From NCBI RefSeq assembly GCF_014205765.1, contig NZ_JACIIZ010000008.1:239653-303652 (forward strand): DNA of 64,000 bases, written 5' to 3'. The notes under the pieces are model-generated. The model worked only from the letters and a program-made list of their open reading frames with translations, had not been told where the DNA came from and searched no databases. Source of the stretch: Nitrospirillum iridis. GTDB lineage: Bacteria > Pseudomonadota > Alphaproteobacteria > Azospirillales > Azospirillaceae. The position numbers and the translations under genes are program-made. Positions 27,077 through 36,121 of this stretch are shown one piece after another; within the stretch, counting starts at the first letter, position 1, and each line of letters opens with the position of its first letter.

Positions 27077-28067
27077 CCTCCCCCACGCCCTCTTTCGCCC
27101 CCACGCCCTCTTTCGATAGTTCCAGGGCCCGCTGGTAAATCTGCTTGCGCGGGGCGCCGCTGGCCTCCGCCACGGTCGCGGCGGCGTCGCGGACGCTGAG
27201 GGTGCGCATGGCGGCGCGCAGCAGCCCGTCGATGTCCACCGCCTCCTCGTTCCCCTCCATCGGCGGGCCGACGACCACCACCACCTCGCCCCGGGGCGGG
27301 CCAGCCTCCGCGTAATGGGCGGCGAGGTCGGCCAGGGTGCCGCGCCGCACCTCCTCGAACAGCTTGGTCAGCTCGCGCGCCACCGCCACCTCGCGCCCGC
27401 CCAGCACCTGGGCGGCGTCGGCCAGCAGGTCGGCCAGGCGCTGGGCCGACTCGAACAGCACCAGGGTGGCGCGCACCGGCGCCAGTTCCTCCAGCGCCGC
27501 GCGGCGCGGACCCGTCCTGGACGGCAGGAAGCCCGCGAACAGGAAACGGTCGGAGGGCAGGCCCGCCAGCACCAGGGCCGTCAGGGTGGCGCTGGCGCCC
27601 GGCAGGTGGGTGACGTGCAGCCCTTGCTCCCGCGCCTCGCGCACCAGCTTGTAGCCGGGGTCGGAGATCAGGGGCGTGCCGGCGTCCGACACCAGGGCGA
27701 TGGCCTCCCCCGCCGCCATGCGGGCCAGCAACTGCGGCCGCATGCGGGCGGCGTTGTGCTCGTGATAGGCCAGCAGCGGCTTGCGCACCTGGTAGCGGGC
27801 CATCAGCTTGGACGTCACCCGCGTGTCCTCGCAGGCGATGGCGTCCACGCCCTTCAGGGTTTCCAGCGCCCGCAGGGTGATGTCGCCGGCATTGCCGATG
27901 GGGGTGGCGACGACATGCAATCCAGGCGGCGGTTTACGCAAGGCGACGCTGCCGCTAGGCTCTGCCCCGTCTTCCACGGCGTCCTCCTCGAACGGGGCGC
28001 CGTCTCGCGTGTCGTCAAGGGCGTCGCCGGCATCGACATCGTCGACAGGCGGATGCTGCGGTTTCAT
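27063..28067 (-). CDS. rsmI: 16S rRNA (cytidine-1402-2'-O)-methyltransferase
   Basis: Tetrapyrrole-methylase-fold enzyme that methylates C1402 of 16S rRNA. GLHVVATPIGNAGDITLRA, ACEDTRVT and LVSDAGTPLISDPGYKLV are diagnostic. The protein has an unusually acidic N-terminal extension of about 48 residues (DDVDAGDALDDTRDGAPFEED region) before the catalytic domain. Its C-terminal tail contains a duplicated KEGVG motif encoded by an 18-bp tandem repeat. It is divergent from lpoA and overlaps yraN. Confidence 0.95.
   Translation of the reverse strand: MKPQHPPVDDVDAGDALDDTRDGAPFEEDAVEDGAEPSGSVALRKPPPGLHVVATPIGNAGDITLRALETLKGVDAIACEDTRVTSKLMARYQVRKPLLAYHEHNAARMRPQLLARMAAGEAIALVSDAGTPLISDPGYKLVREAREQGLHVTHLPGASATLTALVLAGLPSDRFLFAGFLPSRTGPRRAALEELAPVRATLVLFESAQRLADLLADAAQVLGGREVAVARELTKLFEEVRRGTLADLAAHYAEAGPPRGEVVVVVGPPMEGNEEAVDIDGLLRAAMRTLSVRDAAATVAEASGAPRKQIYQRALELSKEGVGAKEGVGEDDAG
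27080..27115. repeat. Tandem duplication, 2 x 18 bp, in the 3' end of rsmI
   Basis: Two identical 18-bp units (27080-27097 and 27098-27115) encode the repeated six residues around KEGVG near the RsmI C-terminus, 17 bp before the stop codon. The copies are perfect, so the event is recent or maintained, and it keeps the frame. Confidence 0.85.
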
Positions 28068-28090
28068 GGGATCAACGGGTGGGTTTCGCG

Positions 28091-29479
28091 ATGAAGTATG
28101 CCGGGATGGCAGCCAAAACCAGGGTGGCCAGAACCACGGCGGCCAAGTCCGCGGCGGCGCTACTGGCGGTGCCCCTGCTGTTGGCGGGTTGCGCCAGCCA
28201 GCCTACGGTAGCGGTGCCGCGGCCGCAGGCGCAAGCGCCGCAACAGGCCGCGCCCGACAAGGCCCCCCCGCAGGCCGCCCAGCAGGCCGCCCAGGCCCAG
28301 CCGGAGACGACCCCGGCACCGACGGCCGCGCCGGCGCCGGTGCCCGAGGGCGAGGCGGTTCGGGTGGCGTTGCTGCTGCCCCTCACCGGCAAGGCCGCCA
28401 GCCTGGGTGAAGCCATGCAGCAGGCGGCCCAGATGGCCCTGTTCGACACCGCCGACAGCCATTTCCAGCTGTTGATCCGCGACACCAAGAGCACGCCCGA
28501 GGGGTCGGTGGCGGCGGCGCGGGACGCGCTGGCCGCCGGCGCCACCCTGCTGATCGGCCCGGTCTACGGCGTGGACGCCAAGGCGGTGGCGCCGGTGGCG
28601 GGCGCCGTGCCGGTTTTGAGCTTTTCCAACGACGCCAGCGTGGCCGATACGCACGCCCCCACCGGCGGCACCTGGGTCATGGGCTTCCAGCCGCAGGACC
28701 AGGTGGCCCGGGTGGTCAGCTATGCCGCCAGCCGGGGCCTGACGCATCTGGCGCTGCTGGCCCCGGTTGGCGGCAACGGTGACATGGTGGAACAGGCCAT
28801 GCGCGACGCCGCCGGCAAGGCCGGCGCCGACGTCACCCGCGTTGCGCGGTATCAGCCGACGCAGAGGGATGTCAGCGACACCATCAAGCGCTTGTCCAAC
28901 TTCGACCAGCGCCACGCCCAGGCCGCGGCGGCGCGGGAAGCGGCGGCGGCGGCCAAGGACGGCCGGACCCCGCCGGCGGTGGAGGAACTGCCCTTCCAGG
29001 CCATCCTGATCGCCGAGGGCGGCCAGCGCTTGAAGGAGGTGGCGCCCCTGCTGCCGTTCTTCGACATCGATCCCGGCCCGGTGCGCTTCCTGGGCACCGG
29101 CCAGTGGGATGAGCCCGGCATCGGGCGCGAGCCTTCCCTGGTGGGCGGCTGGTACGCCAGCGCGGCACCAGAGGCGCGCCAGGGTTTCGAGAAGCGGTTC
29201 AACGACGTGTACGGCCAGCGGCCGCCGCGCCTGGCGACGCTGGCCTATGACGCCACCGCGCTGGCCGCCGTGCTGGCCAAGGGGCACAAAAGCTATGTTC
29301 GGGAAAACCTGACCGACGCCAATGGCTTCGCCGGTATCGACGGCGTCTTCCGCCTGCTGCCCACGGGCCAGGTGGAGCGGGGCCTGTCGGTGCTGGAGGT
29401 CGGCAAGATGGGCGTCACGGTGGTGGACCCCGCCCCGACCAGCTTCGTCACCGGCACCCCGGGCGCCCCAGGCTCCTGA
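28091..29479 (+). CDS. LpoA-like penicillin-binding protein activator, lipoprotein
   Basis: A 462-aa lipoprotein: a basic N-terminus, then LLAVPLLLAGCASQ with the lipobox LAGC. A Pro/Ala/Gln-rich linker (about residues 35-85) precedes a periplasmic-binding-protein-like domain (VRVALLLPLTGKAASLGEAMQQAAQMAL, part: VALLLPLTGKAASLG; LIGPVYGVDAKAVAP). This is the PBP-activator/LppC family, which stimulates peptidoglycan synthases from the outer membrane in gammaproteobacteria. The ATG at 28091 is preferred to the upstream GTG. It is divergent from rsmI, as in many genomes. Confidence 0.88.
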   Translation: MKYAGMAAKTRVARTTAAKSAAALLAVPLLLAGCASQPTVAVPRPQAQAPQQAAPDKAPPQAAQQAAQAQPETTPAPTAAPAPVPEGEAVRVALLLPLTGKAASLGEAMQQAAQMALFDTADSHFQLLIRDTKSTPEGSVAAARDALAAGATLLIGPVYGVDAKAVAPVAGAVPVLSFSNDASVADTHAPTGGTWVMGFQPQDQVARVVSYAASRGLTHLALLAPVGGNGDMVEQAMRDAAGKAGADVTRVARYQPTQRDVSDTIKRLSNFDQRHAQAAAAREAAAAAKDGRTPPAVEELPFQAILIAEGGQRLKEVAPLLPFFDIDPGPVRFLGTGQWDEPGIGREPSLVGGWYASAAPEARQGFEKRFNDVYGQRPPRLATLAYDATALAAVLAKGHKSYVRENLTDANGFAGIDGVFRLLPTGQVERGLSVLEVGKMGVTVVDPAPTSFVTGTPGAPGS

Positions 29480-29501
29480 CCCGGCGCCACCGCCTTCCCA
29501 C

Positions 29502-29522
29502 CGCGTCCCTTACCGGGACGCG
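29502..29522. terminator. Hairpin between convergent genes
   Basis: CGCGTCCC and GGGACGCG form an 8-bp stem with a TTACC loop, 22 nt after the lpoA stop codon and over the end of the small convergent reading frame. There is no T-tract on either strand, so it may be a Rho-aided or bidirectional barrier. Confidence 0.4.
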
Positions 29523-29791
29523 GTCCGCGGCGGATTCGCACCCAAATCGATCACATCCGCTTCGGACAAGCCGAGGGCGACGGCCTGGTCCTGGGCGAGC
29601 GATCGTCGGGTGGCGGCTGCTGCCAACTCGAACCAAGCCAGGCGCGCCACCCGGCTGGCGGCCGAATTGTCGGTGTCGCGTCGCAGATCCCCGGCCACGA
29701 AGCCTTGGCTCATAGAGCCGGCGGGAGCCTGCACGGGGCCGGCCTTCATGCCGGCGTGGGAGAACCGATCCAAACCATGCTCCATCGTCAT
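29510..29791 (-). CDS. Hypothetical protein, 93 aa
   Basis: The product has a disordered N-terminal half and a more ordered C-terminal half (RVARLAWFELAAAATRRSLAQDQAVALGLSEADVIDLG, quoted as RVARLAWFELAAAATRRS), which looks like a helical pair. An AT-rich stretch at 29820-29945 upstream on this strand could hold its promoter. No family is recognised, and the ribosome binding site is weak. Confidence 0.45.
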   Translation of the reverse strand: MTMEHGLDRFSHAGMKAGPVQAPAGSMSQGFVAGDLRRDTDNSAASRVARLAWFELAAAATRRSLAQDQAVALGLSEADVIDLGANPPRTASR

Positions 29792-29957
29792 GTCTGCCCC
29801 ACGCAGGGTGGGTGCCGGTTCACGCTCTGTTAATCAGATAGTGACCGAAATGACGCGGTCGCGGTAGGAAAATTATGATTAAAAATTAGCTAAAACGGTG
29901 TGCGGACGCGAAATCGATGGGGCTCGCCATCACCCCGAATTAATGTCGATACGGGCG
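29792..29957. other. AT-rich intergenic stretch
   Basis: The DNA at 29820-29945 is clearly more AT-rich than its surroundings, with runs such as AAAATTATGATTAAAAATTA. It follows the znuB stop codon and precedes the 93-aa gene, both on the minus strand. It is a likely promoter region; no clear operator symmetry was found. Confidence 0.4.
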
Positions 29958-30749
29958 TCAACGCGCCTCGCGCCGGGGAAAAATCTGCGACAGCAGGAAC
30001 AACGCGGCCGCAGCAACCACCACCGCCGGCCCCGCCGGCAAATCGGCGCGGAAGGACGCGCCAAGGCCGCCACAGACCGATAGCGCCCCGACAACGGCCG
30101 CCATGACGGCCATGATTTCAGGGGTGCGGGCGAATCGGCGCGCGCAGGCCGCCGGGATGATCAGCAGGGCCGTGATCAGCAGCACGCCCACCACCTTCAT
30201 CGCCAGCGCGATGGTGGCGGCCATCAGCATCATGAAGGCCAGCTGGGTCGCCAGCACGGGCACGCCCTCCACCCGGGCCAGATCCTCGTTCACCGTCATG
30301 GCCAGCAGGGGCCGCCACAGCCAGGCCAAGGCCGCCAGCACCACGGCCCCCCCGCCCCAGATCCAGGCGAGGTCGCCATCGCTGACGGACAGGATGTCAC
30401 CGAACAGATAGGACATGAGGTCAACCCGCACCGTCTGCAGCAGGGCGACGGCGATCAACCCCAGGCTGAGGGTGGTATGGCTGAGCAGGCCCAGCAGGGT
30501 GTCGGTCGCCAGCTTGCGTTGGCGCTGCATCAGCACCAGCACGCCGGCCAGCGCCAACCCCACCAGCGCCACCGCCAGCATCAGGTTGATGCCGGCGACG
30601 AAGCCCAGCGCGATGCCCAGCAAGGCCGCGTGGGACAAGGTGTCGCCGAAATAGGCCATGCGCCGCCAAACGACGAAGCAGCCCAGGGGGCCGGCCACCA
30701 AGGCCACGCCGATGCCGCCGGCCAGCGCGCGCAACAGGAAGTCATCCAT
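29958..30749 (-). CDS. znuB: Zinc ABC transporter permease
   Basis: Inner-membrane permease of the high-affinity zinc importer, 263 aa, ABC-3 family with seven to eight membrane segments. WRRMAYFGDTLSHAALLGIALG is the conserved cytoplasmic motif (part: YFGDTLSHAALLGIA), and MKVVGVLLITALLIIPAA is the other family signature (part: VGVLLITALLIIPAA). The ATG at 30749 overlaps the znuC stop codon, so the two are coupled. Repression by Zur is expected through the box at 31672. Confidence 0.95.
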   Translation of the reverse strand: MDDFLLRALAGGIGVALVAGPLGCFVVWRRMAYFGDTLSHAALLGIALGFVAGINLMLAVALVGLALAGVLVLMQRQRKLATDTLLGLLSHTTLSLGLIAVALLQTVRVDLMSYLFGDILSVSDGDLAWIWGGGAVVLAALAWLWRPLLAMTVNEDLARVEGVPVLATQLAFMMLMAATIALAMKVVGVLLITALLIIPAACARRFARTPEIMAVMAAVVGALSVCGGLGASFRADLPAGPAVVVAAAALFLLSQIFPRREAR

Positions 30750-31572
30750 GGGTGGGGGTGTCCTTGACGGCGGGGCCGGCGTGACCCTGCGCGTGGAGGT
30801 GCTGGCCGCCGGGGGCGGACGTGTCGCCGTGGCTGTGCGGTCCGGCGGCCAGCAGCCAGGCGGGCATGGCCAGCGGGTCGATGCCGAACAGGGCCTGGAA
30901 ATCGGGATGGCCGCGCACATCCTCCGGCCGTCCGGCGCAACAGACATGGCCATTCAGGCAGACCAGCCGGTCGGTGCCGTTGATGGCGTAGCTGAGATCA
31001 TGGCTGACCATGAGCACGCCGCAGCCGTGGCGGCGGCGGATGGCGTCGATCAGCGCGTACAGGGTGGCCTGGCCCGCCACGTCCACGGCCTGCGCCGGTT
31101 CGTCCAGGACCAGCAGGTCCGGCCGGCGCAGCAACGCCCGGGCCAGCATCACCCGCTGCAACTCGCCCCCCGACAGGGATTGCACCGGACTGTCGGCCAG
31201 GCCCGCCGCCCCCACCTCGCCCAAGGTCTCCGCCACCGCCTCCGACGTCACCGGCCCCCACAGGGACAGCAGGCGCCGCACCGTCAGGGGCAGGGTGCCG
31301 TCGACCGCCAGGCGTTGGGGCATGTAGCCGATGCGCAAACCTGGTTTGCGCCAGACCATGCCGTCCGTTGGGCGCTGCAGGCCCAGCACGCTGCGCAGCA
31401 GGGTGGACTTGCCGGCGCCATTGGGCCCCACCAGGGTCACCACCTCGCCGGCGGACACCGTCAGGTCCACCGCCTGCAGCACGGCGCGCCGTCCGAACCG
31501 CACCGTCAGGCTGGCGGTCTTGATAAGCAGGGCGTCGGGCGACATCTGTGGGTGCTGTTGGTCGGACGGCAT
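30742..31572 (-). CDS. znuC: Zinc ABC transporter ATP-binding protein
   Basis: ATPase of the zinc importer, 276 aa. Walker A is GPNGAGKS (residues 49-56), the ABC signature is SLSGGELQRV, Walker B is LLVLDEPA and the switch is VSHDL. The C-terminus is extended by about 30 residues rich in histidine (HSHGDTSAPGGQHLHAQGH), which may bind zinc or sense it. The ATG at 31572 has an AGGA ribosome binding site 7 nt upstream. It is the first gene of znuC-znuB, divergent from znuA. Confidence 0.95.
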   Translation of the reverse strand: MPSDQQHPQMSPDALLIKTASLTVRFGRRAVLQAVDLTVSAGEVVTLVGPNGAGKSTLLRSVLGLQRPTDGMVWRKPGLRIGYMPQRLAVDGTLPLTVRRLLSLWGPVTSEAVAETLGEVGAAGLADSPVQSLSGGELQRVMLARALLRRPDLLVLDEPAQAVDVAGQATLYALIDAIRRRHGCGVLMVSHDLSYAINGTDRLVCLNGHVCCAGRPEDVRGHPDFQALFGIDPLAMPAWLLAAGPHSHGDTSAPGGQHLHAQGHAGPAVKDTPTHG

Positions 31573-31665
31573 GGACCATTCCTGGCAAGGGATCCCGCGC
31601 GGAGGCCCATCGCGGCCTGCGGTGCGGGTATGCGTACCCCCCGGCTTTACGGCATCCCAACCGAC

Positions 31666-31694
31666 TTGACAAATGTTATAGTATAACATTGCAT
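31666..31694 (+). promoter_or_regulatory. Probable znuA promoter
   Basis: A perfect -35 TTGACA (31666-31671) is followed after 17 bp by TTGCAT (31689-31694), a weaker -10. The spacer is almost entirely occupied by the Zur box, so bound Zur would block the promoter. Confidence 0.5.
31672..31690. promoter_or_regulatory. Zur box between znuCB and znuA
   Basis: AATGTTATA-G-TATAACATT is a perfect 9+1+9 inverted repeat and matches the well-known alphaproteobacterial Zur consensus. It sits 51 nt upstream of the znuA start and about 100 nt upstream of znuC, so one operator can repress both directions when zinc is plentiful. Confidence 0.92.
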
Positions 31695-31741
31695 GCCGGG
31701 ACCGCCGTTCCCCCGGCGCCTCATGACCGACTGGTACCCCC

Positions 31742-32686
31742 ATGTCCCCCTTCCGCCTCCCGTCCCTGATCGCCTTGCTGTGGCTGGCGTTCACCGTCCC
31801 GTCGCGGGCGGACGCGCCCCATGTGGTAGCCAGCGTGAAGCCGGTGCATTCGTTGGCGGCAACCTTGATGCAGGGAGTCGGGCAGCCGCGCCTGCTGGTC
31901 GACGGCACGGCCAGCCCGCACAGTTTCAGCCTGAAGCCGTCGGACGCCGCCGCCCTGTCCCAGGCCGACATCGTCTTCTGGATGGGCCCGACGCTGGAAC
32001 CCTTCCTGGTGAAGCCGCTGGCCAGCCTGGCCCGGGGCGCCCAGATCGTCACCCTGATCGAGGCGCCCGGCCTGCACCCGCTGGCCCTGCGCACCGCCGG
32101 CGCCTGGATGGAAGGCGACGACCACGCCCACCTGGTGCCGGCCGTGACGGGCTCACCCGCCGCCGACAACCAGATCGACGGCCATGCCTGGCTGGACCCC
32201 ACCAACGCCAAGGCCATGGCCCGCGCCATGGCCGATGCCCTGATCCAGCGGGATCCCGCCAACGCCGGCCGCTACCGCGACAACCTGGCGGGGCTGCTGC
32301 GCGCCCTGGACGCCCTGGACGCCGAAATCGGCGCCATCCTGGCCCCCGTCGGGGCCAAGCCCTTCGTCGTCTTCCACGACGCCTTCCATTACCTGGAGGC
32401 GCGCTATCGCCTGGATGGCGTCGGCGCCATCACCTTGAACCCGGAGGTGCGGCCGGGTGCCGCCCGCCTCAGCCAGCTGCGCGCCCGCATCCAGGCATCC
32501 GGTGCCACCTGCGTCTTCGCCGAACCGCAGTTCGAGACGGCGCTGATCGGCACCCTGGTGGAGGGGACCCGGGCCAAGCGCGGCGTGCTGGACCCCGAGG
32601 GGGCGCTGCTGCCCCCGGGCCCCGAGCTTTACGCCACCTTGATGCGCGCCAACGCCCATGCGCTGGCCACCTGTCTGGGCGGGTAA
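31742..32686 (+). CDS. znuA: Zinc ABC transporter substrate-binding protein
   Basis: Periplasmic zinc receptor, 314 aa. The N-terminal SLIALLWLAFTVPSRADA is a signal peptide. Zinc-ligand histidines lie in VKPVHSLAA, TASPHSFSLKPSD, IDGHAWLDP and FVVFHDAFHYLE. The acidic/His loop typical of ZnuA is short here (EGDDHAHLVP). It is divergent from znuCB across a Zur box. Confidence 0.95.
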   Translation: MSPFRLPSLIALLWLAFTVPSRADAPHVVASVKPVHSLAATLMQGVGQPRLLVDGTASPHSFSLKPSDAAALSQADIVFWMGPTLEPFLVKPLASLARGAQIVTLIEAPGLHPLALRTAGAWMEGDDHAHLVPAVTGSPAADNQIDGHAWLDPTNAKAMARAMADALIQRDPANAGRYRDNLAGLLRALDALDAEIGAILAPVGAKPFVVFHDAFHYLEARYRLDGVGAITLNPEVRPGAARLSQLRARIQASGATCVFAEPQFETALIGTLVEGTRAKRGVLDPEGALLPPGPELYATLMRANAHALATCLGG

Positions 32687-32751
32687 CAGGCTGTCTCGGC
32701 CGATCAGCTGTGTTAAGACCGCCCCCACAAGATGACTGGTGAGGGCGAATC

Positions 32752-33552
32752 ATGCGGATCGGGATCGTGGGCTGCGGCGGCCGAATGGGCCGCATGCTGA
32801 TGCGGGAAGTGCTGGGCACCGCCGGCGCCACGCTGTCGGGGGGCACCATGCGCCCCGGCAATCCCGACCTGGGCAAGGATCTGGGCACCCTGGCCGGGCT
32901 GGAACCCGCCGGCATCCTGTCCACCAGCGATGCCGAGGCGCTGTTCGCCGCCAGCGACGCCGTCATCGACTTCACCACCCCCGCCGGCACGGCCGCGCAC
33001 GCCGACCTCGCCGCCCGCCATGGCACGGCCCTGGTGGTGGGCACCACCGGCCTGACGGTGGACCAGCAGGGCGCCATCGACACCGCCGCCAAGACCGCCG
33101 CGCTGGTCCAGGCGCCCAACATGAGCCTGGGCGTGAACCTGCTGCTGGCCCTGGTGGAAGACGTGGCCCGCACCCTGGGGCCCGACGTCTGGGACATCGA
33201 GATCGTGGAGATGCATCACCGCCACAAGGTGGACGCCCCCTCGGGCACGGCGCTGGGCCTGGGCCGGGCCGCCGCCGCCGGCCGCGACGTCGACCTGGCC
33301 GCGGTGTCGGACCGGGTGCGCGACGGCCATACCGGCGCGCGCGAGGCCGGGCACATCGGTTTCGCCACCTTGCGCGGCGGCGACGTGGTGGGCGACCACA
33401 CCGTCATCTTCGCCGCCGAGGGGGAGCGGATCGAGCTGACCCACAAGGCCGGCAGCCGCGCCATCTTCGCCCGGGGCGCGGTGCGCGCGGCGATCTGGGC
33501 GGGCGCCAAGGAGCCCGGCCTGTACAGCATGCGCGACGTGCTGGGGCTGTAA
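32752..33552 (+). CDS. dapB: 4-hydroxy-tetrahydrodipicolinate reductase
   Basis: NAD(P)H-dependent reductase of the lysine/diaminopimelate pathway, 266 aa. GIVGCGGRMGR is the nucleotide-binding loop. GTTGLT and the active-site motif HHRHKVDAPSGTA are intact, as is FATLRGGDVVGDHTV. It lies alone between znuA and the patatin gene; the C-rich hairpin at 33584-33612 downstream lacks a T-tract. Confidence 0.97.
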   Translation: MRIGIVGCGGRMGRMLMREVLGTAGATLSGGTMRPGNPDLGKDLGTLAGLEPAGILSTSDAEALFAASDAVIDFTTPAGTAAHADLAARHGTALVVGTTGLTVDQQGAIDTAAKTAALVQAPNMSLGVNLLLALVEDVARTLGPDVWDIEIVEMHHRHKVDAPSGTALGLGRAAAAGRDVDLAAVSDRVRDGHTGAREAGHIGFATLRGGDVVGDHTVIFAAEGERIELTHKAGSRAIFARGAVRAAIWAGAKEPGLYSMRDVLGL

Positions 33553-33640
33553 GGAAACCCTTCAAAGACTTAATTGACCCCCGCCCGCCCCGGCGCGACA
33601 GTCGGGGGCGGGAGCAACCACCGCCCACGGGTGCCATGCC

Positions 33641-36121
33641 GTGAAAGAAAAAGAACTGCGCATGGCGCTCGTCTGCTACGGCGGGGTGTCGCTGGCCGTC
33701 TACATGCACGGCGTCACCAAGGAACTGCTGAAGCTGGCCCGCGCGTCGCGCGTCTATCACGGCACCCACGACCCCGGCCTGCGCAACCACGGCAGCTATC
33801 AGGCCCTGCAGGACGACCTGGCCCGGCGCATCGGCTACAGCAGCGGCGCCCAGCTGAACGGGGAGGGCGAGGTCCAGGCGACGGATACCGAGGAAGTCTA
33901 TGTCGCCCTGTTGCAGGAGGTGGGCGCCCATATCGACCTGCGCATCATCATCGACGTCATCGCCGGTTCGTCCGCCGGTGGCATCAATGGCGTGCTGCTG
34001 GGCCGCGCCCTGGCCCATGACCTGGACCTGGACGCCCTGACCGAGCTGTGGCTGGAGGGGGCGGACGTCACCAACCTGATGGTGGAGGATGGCCGGGCGA
34101 CGAAGTGGAGCAAGTGGTTCCTGAAGCCCTTCCTGGCCTATGGCCTGGGGCGGCTGATGCGCCTGGCGCCGGACGACGAGATGCGCTGGAAGCTGTCGAT
34201 GTTCGTACGCTCGCGCTGGTTCAAGCCGCCGTTCGACGGCGGACGCCTGATGGAGATGCTGCTGGACGCCAGCGCCCGCATGGGCCGCCCGGTCAGCCCC
34301 TACGCCTCGCTGCTGCCGGCGGGACAGTCCCTGTCGCTGTTCGTCACCGTCACCGACTTCCACGGCTTCCTGCAGCGCATCCCCGCCCACGACCCACCGG
34401 CGGTGGAGGAGCGGGAGCATCGCCATGTGCTGCAGTTCCACTATCGCCGCTGGCCGGGGGGCCGGGTGGACAGCGACTTCGGCGAGGGGTCGGTGCCCGG
34501 CCTGGTGTTCGCCGCCCGCGCCACCTCCTCCTTCCCCGGCGCCTTCGCGCCCGCGCACCTGCGGGCGCTGGACGGCCTGCTGGCCCGGCGGGGCGAGGCA
34601 TGGCCGGACCGGGAACGCTTCCTGAAGCGCAATTTCCGCCGCTATGTCGCCGCCGGCATGGACCCCGCGCGCATCAACTTCATCGACGGTAGCGTGCTGA
34701 ACAACAAGCCCTTCGCGGAGGCCCTGCGCGCCATTTCCGGCCGCCCGGCCTATCGCGAGGTCGACCGCCGGCTGATCTACATCGATCCGGACCCCGCCCA
34801 CCTGAAGCGGGTGGCCAGGGCCGAAACGCCGGGCTTTTTCCGCACGTTGAAAGGCGCCCTGTCCGACATCCCGCGCAATGAGCCGGTGCGCGATGAACTG
34901 GTGTCCATCGACCGCAACAACGCGCGGGTGCGCCAGCTGCGCTCCGTCATCGACGCGGCGCGCCCCGGCATCACCCAGCTGGTGCATGAGGTGGTGGGGG
35001 GCGAACCGCCGCCAGAGCTGACCTACGCCCAGATCCACGATTGGCGGGAGGTCGCCAACGGCCGGGCCGCGAAGGAGGCCGGCTTCGCCTATGAGGCCTA
35101 TGTGCGCCTGAAGCTGACCTCCGTCCTGGATGCCATGGGCCAGCTGGTGGCGGTGGGCTGCGGCTATCAACCGGGCACGGCGGCCGCCCGCCAGGCGACC
35201 GACGCCCTGCACACCTGGGCGCACGCCACCGGCATCACACCCGACCAGGTGACGACCTGGAGCCTGGAGCGCAAGGGCGATGACGGACCCGGCGGGGATG
35301 CGCCCGCCTGGGTGCGCTTCCTGCTGGCCTTCGACGTGGGCTTCCGCGGGCGGCGCCTGCGCTTCGTCATCCGCGCCCTGAACGAGCTCTATGCCCGGCT
35401 GGACGAGGCGGAGTTCGCCGACGTCACCGCCCGCGACCTGGATGACATAAAGGCCAATTTGTACGACTGCCTGGAACGGCTGCGCGTCTATGAGACCGGC
35501 GCGTTCCTCAGCGCCGAGGAACGCGAGTCCCTGGCCGTGCCCTTCGTCGAGCCCCTGGCCATGGGCCGCATGCCCGACACACGCGCCGTTGACCAGGTGA
35601 TGTGGGACCTGGCGCGGCGCATCGACCTGAACGCCATCAACCAGCAGGTGGACGAGATCTTCGCCCTGATGGGGTTGAACATGCTGGGCGTGGCGGCGCG
35701 GCGGGAACTGTTCGTCGCCTATGTCGGCTTCGCCTTTTGGGACGTGTTGACCTTTTCCATCAGCGGCTGGCGCGAGCTGGATGATCTGGAGGAGGTGCGG
35801 GTGGACCGCATCAGTCCGGACGACGCCCGCTTCTGCCAGGCCATGGGCGGCGCCATCCCGCTCAAGGGGCGGGAGATCAACCATTTCGGCGCCTTCTTCA
35901 GCCGCGCCCACCGCGAGAGCGATTACCTGATGGGCCGCCTGCACGCCGCCGACCGGCTGGTGGATTTGGTGCTGGACGCCGCCGGCCATCCACCGGGCGT
36001 GAACGGCCCCGGCCTGAAGCGCCGCCTGTTCGCGGCCATCGCCCGTACCGAGCGCCAGCGCCTGGGCGAACGATCACCGGCGTTGCGCTGGCTGGAAACC
36101 ATGCTGGCGGAAGGCAGCTAG
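33641..36121 (+). CDS. Patatin-like phospholipase with DUF3376 region, 826 aa
   Basis: Large patatin-related protein. The nucleophile Ser111 lies in IAGSSAGGINGVLLG (GxSxG), the oxyanion motif is YGGVSLAVYMHG at residues 13-24, and the catalytic Asp is in FIDGSVLNNKPF. The long C-terminal region (about 400-826) is the DUF3376-type helical part of this family, with no membrane segments. The start codon is GTG (MKEKELRMALVCYGG). Members are probably lipid acyl hydrolases; the in vivo substrate is unknown. Confidence 0.9.
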   Translation: MKEKELRMALVCYGGVSLAVYMHGVTKELLKLARASRVYHGTHDPGLRNHGSYQALQDDLARRIGYSSGAQLNGEGEVQATDTEEVYVALLQEVGAHIDLRIIIDVIAGSSAGGINGVLLGRALAHDLDLDALTELWLEGADVTNLMVEDGRATKWSKWFLKPFLAYGLGRLMRLAPDDEMRWKLSMFVRSRWFKPPFDGGRLMEMLLDASARMGRPVSPYASLLPAGQSLSLFVTVTDFHGFLQRIPAHDPPAVEEREHRHVLQFHYRRWPGGRVDSDFGEGSVPGLVFAARATSSFPGAFAPAHLRALDGLLARRGEAWPDRERFLKRNFRRYVAAGMDPARINFIDGSVLNNKPFAEALRAISGRPAYREVDRRLIYIDPDPAHLKRVARAETPGFFRTLKGALSDIPRNEPVRDELVSIDRNNARVRQLRSVIDAARPGITQLVHEVVGGEPPPELTYAQIHDWREVANGRAAKEAGFAYEAYVRLKLTSVLDAMGQLVAVGCGYQPGTAAARQATDALHTWAHATGITPDQVTTWSLERKGDDGPGGDAPAWVRFLLAFDVGFRGRRLRFVIRALNELYARLDEAEFADVTARDLDDIKANLYDCLERLRVYETGAFLSAEERESLAVPFVEPLAMGRMPDTRAVDQVMWDLARRIDLNAINQQVDEIFALMGLNMLGVAARRELFVAYVGFAFWDVLTFSISGWRELDDLEEVRVDRISPDDARFCQAMGGAIPLKGREINHFGAFFSRAHRESDYLMGRLHAADRLVDLVLDAAGHPPGVNGPGLKRRLFAAIARTERQRLGERSPALRWLETMLAEGS

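Noticed and set aside
33584..33612. C-rich/G-rich hairpin after dapB as a terminator
   Set aside because: An 8-bp GC stem exists but no T-tract follows; in DNA this GC-rich such stems arise by chance.
33404..35989. An 861-residue minus-strand frame opposite the patatin-like gene
   Set aside because: It has the same shadow composition (Gln/His/Ala/Val repeats) and lies entirely antisense to a gene with intact catalytic motifs.
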